DNA of 64,000 bases. Origin: Anaerolineaceae bacterium (lineage in GTDB: Bacteria; Chloroflexota; Anaerolineae; Anaerolineales; Villigracilaceae). The stretch lies in assembly GCA_009772985.1 (NCBI GenBank), contig WOUS01000008.1:91332-155331 (forward strand), read 5' to 3'. Of the stretch, positions 7,388 through 14,631 are shown piece after piece (position 1 is the first letter of the stretch; the number at the start of each line of letters is the position of its first letter). Under the pieces are notes generated by a model. The model was not told the origin of the DNA. It did not search any database and was given only the letters and a program-made list of their open reading frames with translations. The translations under genes and the position numbers were made by a program.

Positions 7388-8572
7388 ATGCGCCGCTTTC
7401 TGATTTTTGCTCTTGTTTTGTGCGTAACTTCCTGCTCGCCTGCCTTGGCTGCTCAAACCCCCACCGTTGAGCCAAGCGTCACTCTTGTCCCGCAGACCGC
7501 CACTCTCTCTCCCACCGCGACTTCAACACCAAATCCTCATGAAGGAGTTGACTTTAATGATCCATCGACTTTTCCGGCGGAACTCAGAAATTATCAGCCC
7601 GGACAGTCAGTTGAGATGGATAAAAAATATCATGTTTTTGTCAGCCGGGTTCTGATTGAAAAGTTTTCGGACAACCCGGACTTCTTGGAAAAATATGACA
7701 TTGATATTGATGGATTAAAAAAACTAACAGATGCTGATTTGCAAAACTACGATACTTATTTTTCACAAGTATTTTTACCCACTCTGGTTATGAATGCGGA
7801 AAACTATCAAATTTCCGGCGAGTATGAATCTTTGCCTTTTGATCAGTGGATGGTGGAAAAAATGTATAAAATAAACAATTATGTTCCTTCATGCAATGTT
7901 AATGGTAAAATAACTTATGGTTTTCGATATAATCGCCCGATTGACACAGATAAACTATCCGAGACTATAATAAAATATAGAGAGTCACTTCCTGATTTTC
8001 TGGAAAATAATCAAGATATTCATTTTGTAACCAATATTAATGGTCGTCTGATTGATACAAATAGAGGTATACTACAAGGCGAAGCGAAATTCATCAACCT
8101 CGGCTATATGGATCTGCCTGGATATCCTAATGTTAAGATTATGATTGGCGGAGCTTTTGATGAAAATGGAAAACTCGTGGCTCAGCCTTTTGTGGTTAAC
8201 TCCGATCGTACGTCATTACCTAACGGAGAAGTTTGGATGCCAACAAGAACAAGAGCATCTACTGTGGATGACTATAAAAAATATTATGATGAAATGTCAT
8301 GGGACATGAATGAATTATTAGCTACCATCGGGCACGTAGTTATTATAACCCCAAATCAATCTTATGTGCTAACGAGTGATGTGCCATTAGAAGAACTAAC
8401 AATAGAGAATTTTAAATCTCCTTCACCTAGTGATTTAGTGTTTCTTGGTTTTGAAGCAGTTTCTAAGATGAATGATGAAGGCCTGGCTCCGGAGTTTCCT
8501 GATCTTCTTTCTCCTTCCGTCCCCACCGCCACAGTTACTGTCACTCCTCCCGCTCCGACTCCGACACCGTAA
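7388..8572 (+). CDS. AT-rich secreted lipoprotein, unknown function
   Basis: 394 residues. An N-terminal signal peptide with lipobox V-T-S-C (lipidated Cys at about 16) is followed by a Thr/Pro-rich tether (residues ~23-50), a globular domain of about 300 residues I cannot assign, and a second Thr/Pro tail (TVTVTPPAPTPTP). It should be anchored outside the cytoplasmic membrane. The DNA of the globular part is clearly AT-richer than both neighbours, suggesting horizontal acquisition. TATAAT near 7365 and GGAGGAC just before the ATG support the start, and a terminator follows at 8601. Confidence 0.8.
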   Translation: MRRFLIFALVLCVTSCSPALAAQTPTVEPSVTLVPQTATLSPTATSTPNPHEGVDFNDPSTFPAELRNYQPGQSVEMDKKYHVFVSRVLIEKFSDNPDFLEKYDIDIDGLKKLTDADLQNYDTYFSQVFLPTLVMNAENYQISGEYESLPFDQWMVEKMYKINNYVPSCNVNGKITYGFRYNRPIDTDKLSETIIKYRESLPDFLENNQDIHFVTNINGRLIDTNRGILQGEAKFINLGYMDLPGYPNVKIMIGGAFDENGKLVAQPFVVNSDRTSLPNGEVWMPTRTRASTVDDYKKYYDEMSWDMNELLATIGHVVIITPNQSYVLTSDVPLEELTIENFKSPSPSDLVFLGFEAVSKMNDEGLAPEFPDLLSPSVPTATVTVTPPAPTPTP

Positions 8573-8600
8573 AAAACGGGCAAAACGGAGAGAAAAAAAC

Positions 8601-8628
8601 ACGGCGCGCTTTCGGGCGCGCCGTTTTC
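8601..8628 (+). terminator. rho-independent terminator
   Basis: ACGGCGCGC (8601-8609) pairs with GCGCGCCGT (8616-8624) around a 6-base loop, then TTTTCG. It ends the lipoprotein transcript. Confidence 0.8.
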
Positions 8629-8674
8629 GATGTAATTTGTTGTAAAATCACTGGTGAGGTGCACTGTTGTGTCC

Positions 8675-9655
8675 ATGAAAACCATGTCACTTCCTCTCGT
8701 TCTCCTCACCCACACCCTCCCCGCAGACTGGATTGCCTCCCTCGATGGCCGCGTCCGCGCGCTGACCGGTCCGCTGGACGCGACGCGTCTCGCGCCCGAA
8801 CTCGAAGCGCGTCTCGCCGAAGCGGAGGGACTGTTCTGTCTGCTGACCATCCCGGTCCAGAAAGATTTGCTCGACCGGGCGCCGCGCCTGCGCGTCGTCA
8901 GCAACATGGCTGTCGGCGTGGACAACGTGGATGTGGCCGAATGCACCCGCCGCGGCATCCCGGTGGGCAACACGCCCGGCGTGCTGACCGACGCCACCGC
9001 CGACCTGACGATGGCGCTGCTGCTGGCGGCTGCCCGCCGCTTGCCCGAGTCCGCCCGCGACGCGCGCGCGGGCCGCTGGAAAACCTGGTCGCCGGCCGGC
9101 TGGCTGGGAGCGGACTTGCGCGGGGCCACGCTCGGCATCGTCGGCATGGGCAAGATCGGGCGGGCGGTGGCGGAGCGGGCGCGCGGCTTCGGGATGAAGA
9201 TCGTCTACACCGACCCCGCGCCTTCTGCAGATGCTCCCGGCGAATTCCTCCCGCTGGACGAGTTGCTGCGCGTGAGCGACTTCGTCAGCCTGCACTGCCC
9301 GCTGACTGCGGAGACGCGCGGCCTGATGAACGAGTCGGCTTTCCGGAAGATGAAGCCGACCGCCATCCTGGTCAACGCGGCGCGCGGCCCGGTGGTGGAT
9401 ACCGCCGCTTTAACGCGCGCCCTGGCCGACGGTCAGATCGCCGCCGCGGCGCTGGATGTCACCGACCCGGAGCCGCTGCCGCCGGAGCATCCGCTCTACG
9501 CGCTGCCGAACTGCCTCATCGTCCCGCACATCGGCTCGGCCACGCACGGCACGCGCCGCCGCATGGCAGAAATGGCCTGCGAGAATTTACTCGCAGGCCT
9601 GGAGGGGCGGAGGCTGCCGTTTTGTGTCAATCCCGAAGTTTATGAGAAAACGTAG
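8675..9655 (+). CDS. D-isomer 2-hydroxyacid dehydrogenase (glyoxylate/hydroxypyruvate reductase type)
   Basis: NAD(P)-dependent reduction of a 2-keto acid to a D-2-hydroxy acid, probably glyoxylate or hydroxypyruvate. Seen: Rossmann motif GIVGMGKIGRAVAERARGFG, the catalytic Arg in NAARGPVVD, Glu in DVTDPEP, and His in VPHIGSATHGTR. I place the start at ATG 8675 (M-K-T-M-S). GTG at 8654 is possible if the TAAAAT box at 8643-8648 gives a leaderless transcript, and GTG 8669 is also open. With the glycerate 2-kinase at 5868 it could make a hydroxypyruvate-glycerate-2-phosphoglycerate route, though an AT-rich lipoprotein gene now separates them. Exact substrate is inference. Confidence 0.88.
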   Translation: MKTMSLPLVLLTHTLPADWIASLDGRVRALTGPLDATRLAPELEARLAEAEGLFCLLTIPVQKDLLDRAPRLRVVSNMAVGVDNVDVAECTRRGIPVGNTPGVLTDATADLTMALLLAAARRLPESARDARAGRWKTWSPAGWLGADLRGATLGIVGMGKIGRAVAERARGFGMKIVYTDPAPSADAPGEFLPLDELLRVSDFVSLHCPLTAETRGLMNESAFRKMKPTAILVNAARGPVVDTAALTRALADGQIAAAALDVTDPEPLPPEHPLYALPNCLIVPHIGSATHGTRRRMAEMACENLLAGLEGRRLPFCVNPEVYEKT

Positions 9656-9675
9656 CCGCCCCCAAAAGCGCTCGC

Positions 9676-9763
9676 GGCGGATTTGCAATCCGCCACTGGA
9701 ACCGCCGGATTACAAATCCGGCAGAAGCAAAAATTGTAGGGGCGCAATATATTGCGCTCCTAC
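9676..9763. repeat. cluster of three short palindromes
   Basis: Three hairpins lie end to end: GGCGGATT-tgc-AATCCGCC (9676-9694), GCCGGATT-aca-AATCCGGC (9704-9722) and a 28-base palindrome at 9736-9763 that starts GTAGGGGCGC and ends GCGCTCCTAC. They fill the space between convergent genes and may stop transcription from both sides. The last resembles in style the GTAGTG...CACTAC element inside the glycerate kinase gene. Confidence 0.75.
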
Positions 9764-9764
9764 T

Positions 9765-10349
9765 TTATTGTGGTTTCCCGCAGTTGGGACAGAATTTTTC
9801 AGTATGCGTCAGCACGTAGCCGCACTGGGAGCAGGCCTTGGGCTGAACATTCCCCAGCGGCGCGCCGCAGGCCGCGCAGGTGGCCTCCCCGACCGGGCTG
9901 GCCGCTCCGCAGTAGTTGCAGGTCAGCCGCGTCAGCCGCTCCGAGAGTTGCCTGCCCGCCCCGGCCTTGCGGATGGTTAGCTCCACGATCTGCCAGACCT
10001 TCTCGTTCAGTTGCAGGTTCTGCACATCCTGGGCGATGTCGTCCAGACGCCCCAGCAGGTTGAGCGGATTGAACAGGGCCGAGAGCGCCGTCTGGCCGAG
10101 GCTGGCGGCCACGCCCAGCCACTGCTGTTCGCCGATCTGCACCGTCACGCCGTCCTCGATCTTGCGGAGGTCAATGGCCAGCGCCGTCTGCCCGCCGGAG
10201 CGCGAGGACTGGCTGGTCGCCACCTGGACGGTCAGATGGTCGCCCTGGCCGAGGGTCTGGGCGCGCAGGTTGCCCTGGTTGAATTCAGCTATCAGGGCCT
10301 GCGCAACTGCAGAGGGGGTGATGTCACCGTGGAAGACGCGTTGTTCCAT
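9765..10349 (-). CDS. zinc-ribbon protein, 194 aa
   Basis: Residues 1-~135 form an unassigned soluble domain with alternating strands and helices. The C-terminal ~60 residues carry two zinc-ribbon units of paired C-x-x-C (CNYC/CAAC, then CSQC/CPNC, ending CGKPQ). No membrane segment is obvious. Such double zinc-ribbon tails often mediate protein or nucleic acid contacts; the specific role is unknown. Start ATG at 10347-10349, next to the divergent promoter of the SH3 gene. Confidence 0.75.
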   Translation of the reverse strand: MEQRVFHGDITPSAVAQALIAEFNQGNLRAQTLGQGDHLTVQVATSQSSRSGGQTALAIDLRKIEDGVTVQIGEQQWLGVAASLGQTALSALFNPLNLLGRLDDIAQDVQNLQLNEKVWQIVELTIRKAGAGRQLSERLTRLTCNYCGAASPVGEATCAACGAPLGNVQPKACSQCGYVLTHTEKFCPNCGKPQ

Positions 10350-10368
10350 AATTGTTATCGGGTATAAT
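10341..10368 (+). promoter_or_regulatory. promoter of the SH3-domain protein
   Basis: TTGTTC (10341-10346), 16-base spacer, TATAAT (10363-10368). It overlaps the divergent start codon of the zinc-ribbon gene and would give a 5' leader of roughly 60 bases. Confidence 0.55.
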
Positions 10369-10433
10369 CTCGGTGCTTTTGGATTAAAGATTTCTGAAAG
10401 GTGTACGGATTATAACAGGATAAGGTTGCACTC

Positions 10434-11051
10434 ATGCGTCCCTGGATAAAAATCGCCCTGCTCTTGACCGTCTTCCTGTCTCTCGCCGGGATGCTTTTCC
10501 TCAGCCCGGCACAGGCCCCCGCCGCTGCTCAGCAGCCGACCGGCTCGGTCCCGACCGTGACCGGCACCCCGTCTGGGCCGTTCATCACGGTCACTTACGA
10601 GGAACAGATCAACGTCCGCGCCGGGCCGGTGTTCTCCGGGTTGTCGTACCCGGTGGTCGGCGTCCTGCTGCCCGGGCAGACGGCCCCCGCGCTCGGCAAG
10701 ACCGCCGGGGGCGAATGGATCCAGATCTACTACCCCGGCGTCCCCGGTGACGTGGGCTGGGTCTACGCGCCGCTGGTCTCGATCTCGCCGGGCTTCGTGC
10801 CCATCCTCCTGCCGCCTCCCACCCAGACGCCCCAGACCACCCCGACCATCAACCCGACCCTGGCGGCCGCCTTTGCCATCCCGCTGACGCCCACCCGCCT
10901 GCCGACGTTCACGCCCGCGCCGCCGGTGCAGGTCCCAACCTTCACGCCCGCCCCGGCGGGAGTGGGCGGCGTCCCGATGGGACTGGTCATCGTGGTGCTG
11001 GCGCTGATCGGGATTTTCGGCGCAGTGGTCTCGTTCTTGCGCGGCAGGTAA
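10434..11051 (+). CDS. secreted SH3-like domain protein with C-terminal membrane helix
   Basis: 205 residues: signal peptide or signal anchor (about 5-27), a bacterial SH3-like domain at ~50-120 (N-V-R-A-G-P start, GEWIQIYY, GWVYAPLV), a Thr/Pro-rich linker (~125-175), and a C-terminal transmembrane helix (~180-200) with a short R-G-R tail. Bacterial SH3 domains of this kind commonly bind cell-wall material. The layout puts the domain outside the membrane. A terminator follows closely. Confidence 0.82.
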   Translation: MRPWIKIALLLTVFLSLAGMLFLSPAQAPAAAQQPTGSVPTVTGTPSGPFITVTYEEQINVRAGPVFSGLSYPVVGVLLPGQTAPALGKTAGGEWIQIYYPGVPGDVGWVYAPLVSISPGFVPILLPPPTQTPQTTPTINPTLAAAFAIPLTPTRLPTFTPAPPVQVPTFTPAPAGVGGVPMGLVIVVLALIGIFGAVVSFLRGR

Positions 11052-11069
11052 CCGGTCCGGTTAAGCGGC

Positions 11070-11100
11070 GAGGCCGGAGTTTTTCTCCGGCCTCGTTTTG
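11070..11100 (+). terminator. rho-independent terminator
   Basis: GAGGCCGGAG (11070-11079) and CTCCGGCCTC (11085-11094) form a perfect 10-bp stem with a T-rich loop, followed by GTTTTG. It ends the SH3 gene transcript just before the convergent erpA-like gene. Confidence 0.8.
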
Positions 11101-11101
11101 G

Positions 11102-11464
11102 TTAATTCTCGCTGGAACCGCACGTCCCGCTTTCGCAGGAACAGGCGGGTGGAACGTTCGGGTTCTCGAACAGGAAACCCTTGCCGCGTTCATCGTCAAT
11201 GTAGTCTATTTTTGCGCCGGCCATGAATTGCAGGGACTGGTTGTCCACCAGCACCTTCAGGCCTTCGCTTTCGAACGCGGCATCGGTCTCGGACGGCTTG
11301 TTGTCGAGCGCCATGCCGTATTGCAGGCCGGAGCAGGACTGCCCGGCAACGTAGACGCGCAGGGCGTAGGTGGGATCCAGTTCGCGCTGCTGGAGCAGGC
11401 CGCGCACGATCTCGGCGGCGGCGGGGGTGAGCAGGACAGCCTGGGTTTGGATGGGAGTGGTCAT
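11102..11464 (-). CDS. erpA: iron-sulfur cluster carrier, ErpA/IscA (HesB) family
   Basis: A-type carrier that holds and delivers Fe-S clusters to apoproteins. It has 120 residues with the family N-terminus (LTPAAAEIVRGLL) and the first ligand Cys at 44 (GQSCSGLQYG). The usual C-terminal C-x-C appears as C108-S-C110, followed by ESGTCG with an extra Cys at 115 and a short acidic-polar tail. The GLQYGMALD segment is diagnostic. It stands alone between convergent and divergent neighbours, with no isc or suf genes nearby. Naming as erpA rather than iscA is tentative. Confidence 0.85.
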   Translation of the reverse strand: MTTPIQTQAVLLTPAAAEIVRGLLQQRELDPTYALRVYVAGQSCSGLQYGMALDNKPSETDAAFESEGLKVLVDNQSLQFMAGAKIDYIDDERGKGFLFENPNVPPACSCESGTCGSSEN

Positions 11465-11542
11465 TTGTTACCTCTACGAGAAAAATTTGCCCCATCCTAT
11501 CAGGGTTGGTTGGCTTTGTCAATTGCGCCTGCGCCGATTTGG

Positions 11543-11570
11543 TATAATCCCGCCAGTCCATTTTAAGGAG
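11543..11570 (+). promoter_or_regulatory. -10 box and ribosome-binding site of the acyl-transfer locus
   Basis: TATAAT at 11543-11548 and AAGGAG at 11565-11570, six bases before ATG 11577. I see no -35 element at ideal spacing (TTGTCA at 11516-11521 is too far). Confidence 0.55.
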
Positions 11571-11576
11571 TTCCTC

Positions 11577-11963
11577 ATGCGCAAACTGGTTCCCTTTGTT
11601 TCGATGCTTCTGGCGTTTGCATTCCTTCTGTCTGCTTGCGGGACGGCCTCCGGGCCGGTGCGGGCCGTGGAAGATTATCTCGGCGCGCTGGTGTCCAAGG
11701 ACATCAATCGTCTGGTGGTCCTCTCCTGCGCGGACTGGGCGCAGAGCGCGGCCGACGAGATGAACTCGTTCCAGGCGGTGACGATCAGGCTCGAAGGCCT
11801 GTCCTGCGCGGAGGCCGGGACGGACGGCGCGTACACGCTGGTGGACTGCCAGGGGAACATCGTCGTCTCGTACGACGGCGAGGACCAGGCGATTGACCTG
11901 TCGCTCCGCACCTACCAGGTGGTGGAGCAGGGCGGCGAATACCTGGTTTGCGGCTACCGATGA
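11577..11963 (+). CDS. small lipoprotein, NTF2-like fold suspected
   Basis: 128 residues with a signal peptide and lipobox L-S-A-C (Cys about 21). The mature part begins with GPVRAVEDYLGALVSKD, which resembles NTF2-like domains (helix with YL.AL..KD, then strands), and has four further Cys that could pair as disulfides. The start is fixed by AAGGAG and TATAAT upstream; an in-frame extension to 11370 would run antisense through erpA and is rejected. Its stop overlaps the start of the 38-residue microprotein (ATGA), making it the first gene of the acyl-transfer locus. The role there is unknown; a substrate-holding or scaffold role outside the membrane is possible. Confidence 0.8.
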   Translation: MRKLVPFVSMLLAFAFLLSACGTASGPVRAVEDYLGALVSKDINRLVVLSCADWAQSAADEMNSFQAVTIRLEGLSCAEAGTDGAYTLVDCQGNIVVSYDGEDQAIDLSLRTYQVVEQGGEYLVCGYR

Positions 11964-12076
11964 AATCCATCTTTTCGCGCGAAAATCTCTGGGCGCTGCT
12001 CCTTTGCCTGATCCTGGCCGCGCTGGTCGTCTTCACGGCCAGCAGCGCGCCGGTTTGGATCTACCAGGGCTTCTGA
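11960..12076 (+). CDS. DltX-like 38-aa membrane microprotein with C-terminal acyl-shuttle motif
   Basis: Too short for usual ORF calling. It reads M-K-S-I-F-S-R-E-N-L, then a hydrophobic helix (about 10-28), then S-A-P-V-W-I-Y-Q-G-F and stop. The start overlaps the previous stop (ATGA at 11960-11963) and its own stop overlaps the MBOAT start (TGATG, 12074-12078), so it is coupled on both sides. In teichoic acid D-alanylation the microprotein DltX has one membrane helix and ends in F-x-Y-x-x-F, whose Tyr carries the acyl group between the MBOAT DltB and DltD. Here W33-I-Y35-Q-G-F38 fits that motif with Trp for Phe. The basic N-terminus (K2, R7) predicts N-in, C-out topology. Reading frame and coupling are seen; the function is inferred from motif, topology and neighbours. 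Confidence 0.82.
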   Translation: MKSIFSRENLWALLLCLILAALVVFTASSAPVWIYQGF

Positions 12077-13497
12077 TGACGTTGACCATCATCCTCGTCT
12101 CGATGGCGGCCGCCCTGCTGGCCGGATGGCTGGCGCGCGGCCGCAGCCGGCCCCTGGTCCTGCTGGCGTTCAGCGCGCTGGCAGTCTACGCCTTCCAGCC
12201 GGCGCTGCCGGTGCGCCACCTGGACTTCTGGCTGCCGACCGTTACCCTGGCCCTGGTCGCCGCCTCCTGGGCGCTGACCGCCGCCCCCGAACAGCGTTCC
12301 TGGCGCGCCAACTGGCCGGCGGCTGCCATCCTGGCGGGGATCGTGCTATTGCTCGGCCTGACCCGTTTCCTGCCGTTTGACGCGTTCCTGACCGCCTCCC
12401 GCCCGCCGCAGACATTTCAGATCGTTCTTGCCATCCTGCTCGCCGCCGCGCTGACCGGCGCGGCGCTCTGGCTGTCTCGCCGGAGCGCCAAATGGCTGGC
12501 CGCCGCTATCGGCCTGATCCTTGCATTGTTTCTGGTTCTCAAAGTTCCCGAACTATCCTATTGGACGAGTTTCTTTTTCCACAAACTGAACCAGCAGTAC
12601 AGCGGCGCGGCCTCGGCGGCCGATCTGCGCTGGCTGGGCTTCTCGTACATTGCCTTCCGTCTCATCCATACCATCCGCGACCGCCAGAGCGGACGCCTGC
12701 CCGCCGTCACGCTGGCCGAGTACGCGGCCTACGTCATTTTCTTCCCGTCGCTGACCGCCGGTCCGATTGACCGCATCGAGCGTTTCCTCGGCGACCTGCG
12801 CCGCCCGTTCGCGCTTTCGGCGGAGGACTTGACCGAGGCCGGGAAGCGCCTGCTCGTCGGCCTGTTCAAGAAGTTCGTCATCGCCGACGCGCTGGCGCTG
12901 GTCGCGTTGAACGGGACGAACGCCCTCCAGGTCCGCACCGCCGGCTGGACCTGGATCCTGCTCTATGCCTACGCCTTCCAGATCTTCTTCGACTTCAGCG
13001 GCTACACCGACATCGCCATCGGGCTGGGACGCCTGCTCGGTTTCAAACTCCCGGAGAATTTCAACGCGCCCTACCGGAAGCCGAACCTGACCCAGTTCTG
13101 GAACAACTGGCACATGACCCTCACGCAGTGGTTCCGGGCCTATTTCTTCAACCCGGTCACGCGCCTCCTGCGTTCCACGAAAAAGCCCCTGCCCATCCCG
13201 GTCGTCATTTTCGTCACGCAAATCATCACGATGGCGCTGATCGGACTCTGGCATGGCGTGACGGCCAACTTCGTCCTGTGGGGGCTGTGGCACGGACTGG
13301 GCTTGTTCGTCCACAATCGCTGGTCCGAGCGGACAAAGGCGCGCTTCGCCGTGCTCCCGCCGCGCTGGCAGACGGTCCTGAACGCCGGCGGCGCGCTGCT
13401 CACCTTCCACTTCGTCGCCCTCGGCTGGGTCTTCTTCGCCATGCCGGACCTGTCCACTTCCTGGCACGTATTCCTGAAACTGTTCGGGTTCGCGTAA
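12076..13497 (+). CDS. MBOAT family membrane O-acyltransferase (DltB/AlgI-like)
   Basis: Membrane-bound O-acyltransferase of 473 residues with about 10-12 helices. It should move an acyl group from a cytoplasmic thioester carrier across the membrane. Motifs: FFPSLTAGPIDR, FDFSGYTDIAIGLGRLLGF, FNAPY, NNWHMTLTQWFRAY (His346), and GLWHG (His393). The two His are 47 residues apart, the same spacing I recall for His289 and His336 of Streptococcus DltB. I chose ATG 12076 because it overlaps the microprotein stop; a longer in-frame start would overlap two upstream genes. The SGNH-like gene starts directly after its stop, so the cluster is operonic. Confidence 0.93.
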   Translation: MTLTIILVSMAAALLAGWLARGRSRPLVLLAFSALAVYAFQPALPVRHLDFWLPTVTLALVAASWALTAAPEQRSWRANWPAAAILAGIVLLLGLTRFLPFDAFLTASRPPQTFQIVLAILLAAALTGAALWLSRRSAKWLAAAIGLILALFLVLKVPELSYWTSFFFHKLNQQYSGAASAADLRWLGFSYIAFRLIHTIRDRQSGRLPAVTLAEYAAYVIFFPSLTAGPIDRIERFLGDLRRPFALSAEDLTEAGKRLLVGLFKKFVIADALALVALNGTNALQVRTAGWTWILLYAYAFQIFFDFSGYTDIAIGLGRLLGFKLPENFNAPYRKPNLTQFWNNWHMTLTQWFRAYFFNPVTRLLRSTKKPLPIPVVIFVTQIITMALIGLWHGVTANFVLWGLWHGLGLFVHNRWSERTKARFAVLPPRWQTVLNAGGALLTFHFVALGWVFFAMPDLSTSWHVFLKLFGFA

Positions 13498-14631
13498 ATG
13501 GGAAAGGGAACCTCCGCCTCCGCAGTCCATCCGCTGCGCGTCCTGCTCAAGGGCGGCGTCCTTTTTGTCGTCCTGGCGTTCACTTTCCCGGTCTGGGGCG
13601 GGGCGCTGACGCGGCTCTCCACCTACAACTGGATCGTCGGCGGGCGGCTGCGCCTGCCCTATGGCGGCGGCAATCCGGATGCCGTCTACAGTTCCAGCAT
13701 GACCGACCTCGGGGTCATGCTCCGCTCCCACGTGGCGGCGCGCGGCAAACCTGCCGGGGAGTACCGGGTGATCATCCTGGGCGATTCGACCGTCTGGGGA
13801 TTCTCCGTCCCGCTCGAAAATTCCCTGCCCTTCCTGCTCGACGCGGCCGGCCTGACCGCCTGCGACGGGCGGGCGGTGCGCGTCTACAACCTCGGCTACC
13901 CCAACGCCTCGGTCACCAAGGACCTGCTCATCCTCGACGAAGCCATGCAGTACCAGCCGGACCTGGTGCTCTGGTTCGTGACGCTGGCGGCCATGACCCC
14001 CGATCGGCGTTTCGACCATCCCATCATCACCGGCAACCTGGGCGAATTGCTCGCCATCCAGTCGGCCCTTGCCCTCGACCTGGGAATCCCGGAACCGGCG
14101 GATGCGGGCGGGAAGGATACCTTCTTCGACCGGCGCGTTGCCCTCAACGAATTCGTCCGCTTCGAGTTGTATGGGCTGATGTGGAACGCCACCGGCATTG
14201 ACCGGGAACTCCCGGACCTGGCGGCGGTCCAGCGCCCGGCGCTGCCGGGTTACGTGATCTACGCCGGCTTTCTGCCTCCCTCGCTGGCCGATGACGCACT
14301 CTCGTTCGACGTGATCGGGGCCGGGGTCCGGCTGGCGGGCGGGACGCCGGTGCTGCTGGTCAACGAGCCGATCTACGTCCAGCCGGACGGGCCGAACACC
14401 GACATCCGCTACAACGCCAGTTATCCGCGCTGGGTCTATGACGAGTACCGGGCGCAGTTCGCCGCGCGGGCGGAGCGGGAGGGCTGGACCTATCTCGACC
14501 TGTGGGACGCCCTGCCTCCCGCCGAATTCACCCCGGATGCCGACCTGCATCCCACGCCGGAGGGGGAGGCGCTCCTGGCCGAGATCCTCGCGCCGTACAT
14601 TCTCCAGATTGCTTGTGGAGGCGGCCGGTGA
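13498..14631 (+). CDS. membrane-anchored SGNH-like protein A, DltD/AlgX-type
   Basis: 377 residues: one N-terminal membrane anchor (~15-35), then an extracytoplasmic SGNH-hydrolase-like domain. ILGDSTVWGF holds the candidate nucleophile Ser97; NLGYPNASVTKDLLIL and a late DLHPTPEG (D349, H351) supply a D-x-H acid/base pair as seen in AlgX/AlgJ-type acetylation proteins. It would pass an acyl group to, or remove it from, a surface polymer. It starts directly after the MBOAT stop and overlaps the next gene (TGATG). It is paralogous to that gene, sharing the L-D-A-A-G-L-T-A-C-D-G-R core and the Q-P-D-L-V block. Confidence 0.85.
   Translation: MGKGTSASAVHPLRVLLKGGVLFVVLAFTFPVWGGALTRLSTYNWIVGGRLRLPYGGGNPDAVYSSSMTDLGVMLRSHVAARGKPAGEYRVIILGDSTVWGFSVPLENSLPFLLDAAGLTACDGRAVRVYNLGYPNASVTKDLLILDEAMQYQPDLVLWFVTLAAMTPDRRFDHPIITGNLGELLAIQSALALDLGIPEPADAGGKDTFFDRRVALNEFVRFELYGLMWNATGIDRELPDLAAVQRPALPGYVIYAGFLPPSLADDALSFDVIGAGVRLAGGTPVLLVNEPIYVQPDGPNTDIRYNASYPRWVYDEYRAQFAARAEREGWTYLDLWDALPPAEFTPDADLHPTPEGEALLAEILAPYILQIACGGGR

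Noticed and set aside
11370-11576. N-terminal extension of the 128-aa lipoprotein to 11370
   Set aside because: It would run antisense through erpA; the lipobox signal peptide, AAGGAG and TATAAT all support ATG 11577.
12553-14550. 665-aa minus-strand frame across the MBOAT and SGNH genes
   Set aside because: Rich in Arg, Gly, Gln and Val with no domain; antisense to three supported genes with overlapping starts and stops.
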